Shown in pieces: positions 62,661-64,000 of a stretch of DNA of 64,000 nt; the first letter of the stretch is position 1, and each line of letters begins with the position of its first letter. The notes under the pieces were generated by a model. That model had not been told where the DNA came from, searched no databases, and saw only the letters and a program-made list of their open reading frames with translations. Where the stretch lies: assembly GCA_964387075.1 (NCBI GenBank), contig CAYLVB010000005.1, positions 310,001 through 374,000 on the forward strand, in the 5' to 3' direction. Position numbers and translations under genes: made by a program. Source of the DNA: PALSA-968 sp964387075 (GTDB lineage Bacteria; Bacteroidota; Bacteroidia; B-17B0; Aurantibacillaceae).

Positions 62661-64000
62661 TTATTTCTGAATGATCAATTTAGAACGGGTGGCTTTGCCG
62701 CCCGTTCCTATTTGCAGGATATAGGATCCGGCGCCGAGAAAAGAAAGCTCGGTCCTTTCATTATCGCGCATATCTCTTTTTTCAAATACCTTCTCTCCTA
62801 CCAGGTTAAAGACAAGTAAAGTTGCATTTTCCGCGTTCCTCACCTGTATCAAACCATCCGTAGGATTAGGATAAACAGAAAAGAGCATGTGCTCTCGTGC
62901 AGAAGCTATCGATGTTGTTGAGCAAGGATCAAAAACATCCAGCAAAGAATCTATCTCCGTTACGGGAAAAACCGGAACAGGCGTGAACGAAGTCACCGAA
63001 AGCGTGAAGGAACTGACCACGATCGGAACCTGCACCGTTTGCAGGATAATATTCGTCTCATTGCAATTCCCCGTATTATTTCCTGCAGAATCTGTCTTCA
63101 CGAGGTAGATATTCGTTGCGCTTCCGTTAAAGCCCGTGCTGTATCCTGCAAAAATAAATTCACCATTGACCATTTGCAGGGAAGAGGCCGCGTCGTTACT
63201 AATACTACCAAAACCGTGACAAAATTCAATAGTGCCCAGGGAGTCTGTCTTCAGCAGCATGGCGTCAAGGCCTCCTAAAGTGTTGCTGCCTACCGCGCCG
63301 CCAATAGCAAAACCACTGTCGGCTGTTTCTATCACCGAGTATCCTTTTTCGTCATCAATATCCCCGTAGGCGCGCGTCCACAGAGTATCCCCATTCTTAT
63401 CAGCGCGAATAAGCAAAGCATCCGATGTGCTGCCCACGGCCAAATAGCCCGTCATGATATAGGCGCTGTCAGCCGTTTGCTTCATCATGTAAGCCACATC
63501 CGTAAATGGGGTTCCGTAATAGTTCGCCCATTGTACCACGCCCACTGAGTCGGTCTTGACCGCGATAGCATCGAGTGAAGCGGAAGTGTTATTGTGGGCA
63601 GAGCCCGAAAGAATAAATCCTTTATCAGCGGTTTCTTCCACGTAGTAACTGATCTCATCCACCAGCGTTCCAAGCGTTTCGGCCCATAGAACGGTTCCGT
63701 TCTTGTTTATTTTTACCAGGAACATATCGTAATTGCCCGCGCCTACACTATTGGTGAAACCGGTAACTATATAGCCTGTGTCGCGGGTTTCCTGAACGGC
63801 ATTTGCGTTTTCATCACCAACGCCGCCCCAGGTCCTTGTCCATAAAGTATCGCCCTTACTGTTCGTCTTTATAAGGTAGATATTGTAATCCGCGCCAATA
63901 TAATTGGTACCGCAAACCAGGTAACCGCTGTCCAAACACTGTATCACATACTTTCCGTAATCGATCCCGGCCGTTCCGTAAGACCTTGCCCAAAGTGTAT
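62661..64000 (-). CDS. Secreted propeller-repeat protein with T9SS type A tail (5' end outside window)
   Basis: The frame is open past base 64000, so the N-terminus lies outside the window; a GTG at 63947 is only an internal Val. The visible part has repeats of about 55 residues with DTLWTRTWGG, DTGYIVTGF, DSAYIMTGY and DSGFAIGGA cores, like delta-60/beta-propeller blades found in many Bacteroidota secreted proteins. The C-terminal about 80 residues are a Por_Secre_tail sorting domain (FSVYPNPTDGLIQVRN, FNLVGEKVFEK, GAGSYILQIGTGGK). It converges on the type B protein gene with three bases between stops. Binding function unknown. Confidence 0.88.
   Translation of the reverse strand, partial: TLWARSYGTAGIDYGKYVIQCLDSGYLVCGTNYIGADYNIYLIKTNSKGDTLWTRTWGGVGDENANAVQETRDTGYIVTGFTNSVGAGNYDMFLVKINKNGTVLWAETLGTLVDEISYYVEETADKGFILSGSAHNNTSASLDAIAVKTDSVGVVQWANYYGTPFTDVAYMMKQTADSAYIMTGYLAVGSTSDALLIRADKNGDTLWTRAYGDIDDEKGYSVIETADSGFAIGGAVGSNTLGGLDAMLLKTDSLGTIEFCHGFGSISNDAASSLQMVNGEFIFAGYSTGFNGSATNIYLVKTDSAGNNTGNCNETNIILQTVQVPIVVSSFTLSVTSFTPVPVFPVTEIDSLLDVFDPCSTTSIASAREHMLFSVYPNPTDGLIQVRNAENATLLVFNLVGEKVFEKRDMRDNERTELSFLGAGSYILQIGTGGKATRSKLIIQK

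Overview
The window is a piece of a Bacteroidota chromosome, probably from a free-living, T9SS-bearing lineage in or near the Flavobacteriales/Sphingobacteriales. The evidence is a type IX secretion locus (porU, porV, porP/sprF, gldJ), many secreted proteins with type A or type B T9SS sorting tails, Bacteroidota promoters (TTG, 18-20 bases, TAnnTTTG) and start codons without Shine-Dalgarno sequences. There are no rRNA genes, complete tRNA genes or CRISPR arrays. Both ends cut genes: the left edge holds the tail of an unrecognised gene, and the right edge cuts a secreted repeat protein.

Layout. 1-4.7 kb: AT-rich accessory DNA with a hybrid-binding-domain RNase H, a type IIG restriction-modification enzyme and a coupled small protein ending in a beta-clamp-like motif. 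4.8-9.5 kb: a giant type B T9SS adhesin-like protein with a small secreted partner. 9.7-16.5 kb: a membrane TPR protein and an envelope-folding cluster (PpiD-like, SurA-like lipoprotein, one-domain parvulin, SurA-like). 16.6-19 kb: rpe, a GNAT-like gene with a 47-residue basic partner, a secreted protein, a well-delimited small-RNA candidate and a transposase-like fragment. 19.1-23.4 kb: a small accessory segment with an AbiE toxin-antitoxin locus and a kelch protein, bounded by two related 160-190 bp direct repeats that each carry a tRNA T-arm-like end. 23.4-27.6 kb: a sirtuin, a DMT protein, a three-hairpin repeat and an arsenic operon (arsR, arsI-like, arsC-like, DUF2490, aquaporin) with two copies of a palindromic operator. 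27.7-35.6 kb: a lysine-rich START-domain fusion, an outer-membrane barrel and a 2056-residue TPR/PD40/coiled-coil/triple-SPOR protein.

35.8-43.4 kb holds the most intriguing set. A membrane GT2 synthase is fused to two glycosidase-like domains. It is translationally coupled to an LTA-synthase/OpgB-like transferase with its own carbohydrate-binding-like domain, and it converges on a secreted glycosidase. I infer a system that makes, remodels and decorates a periplasmic or surface glucan. 43.4-52.8 kb is murF plus the T9SS core. 52.8-56 kb is a tight dxs/outer-membrane-barrel/ubiX operon. 56-64 kb holds malate dehydrogenase among secreted T9SS cargo proteins.

Together the genes describe a gram-negative envelope specialist: T9SS machinery and cargo, periplasmic chaperones that fold outer-membrane proteins, peptidoglycan and glycan synthesis, and patches of acquired defence and metal-resistance genes. 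Assignments rest on reading motifs and on family knowledge; no database search was run.
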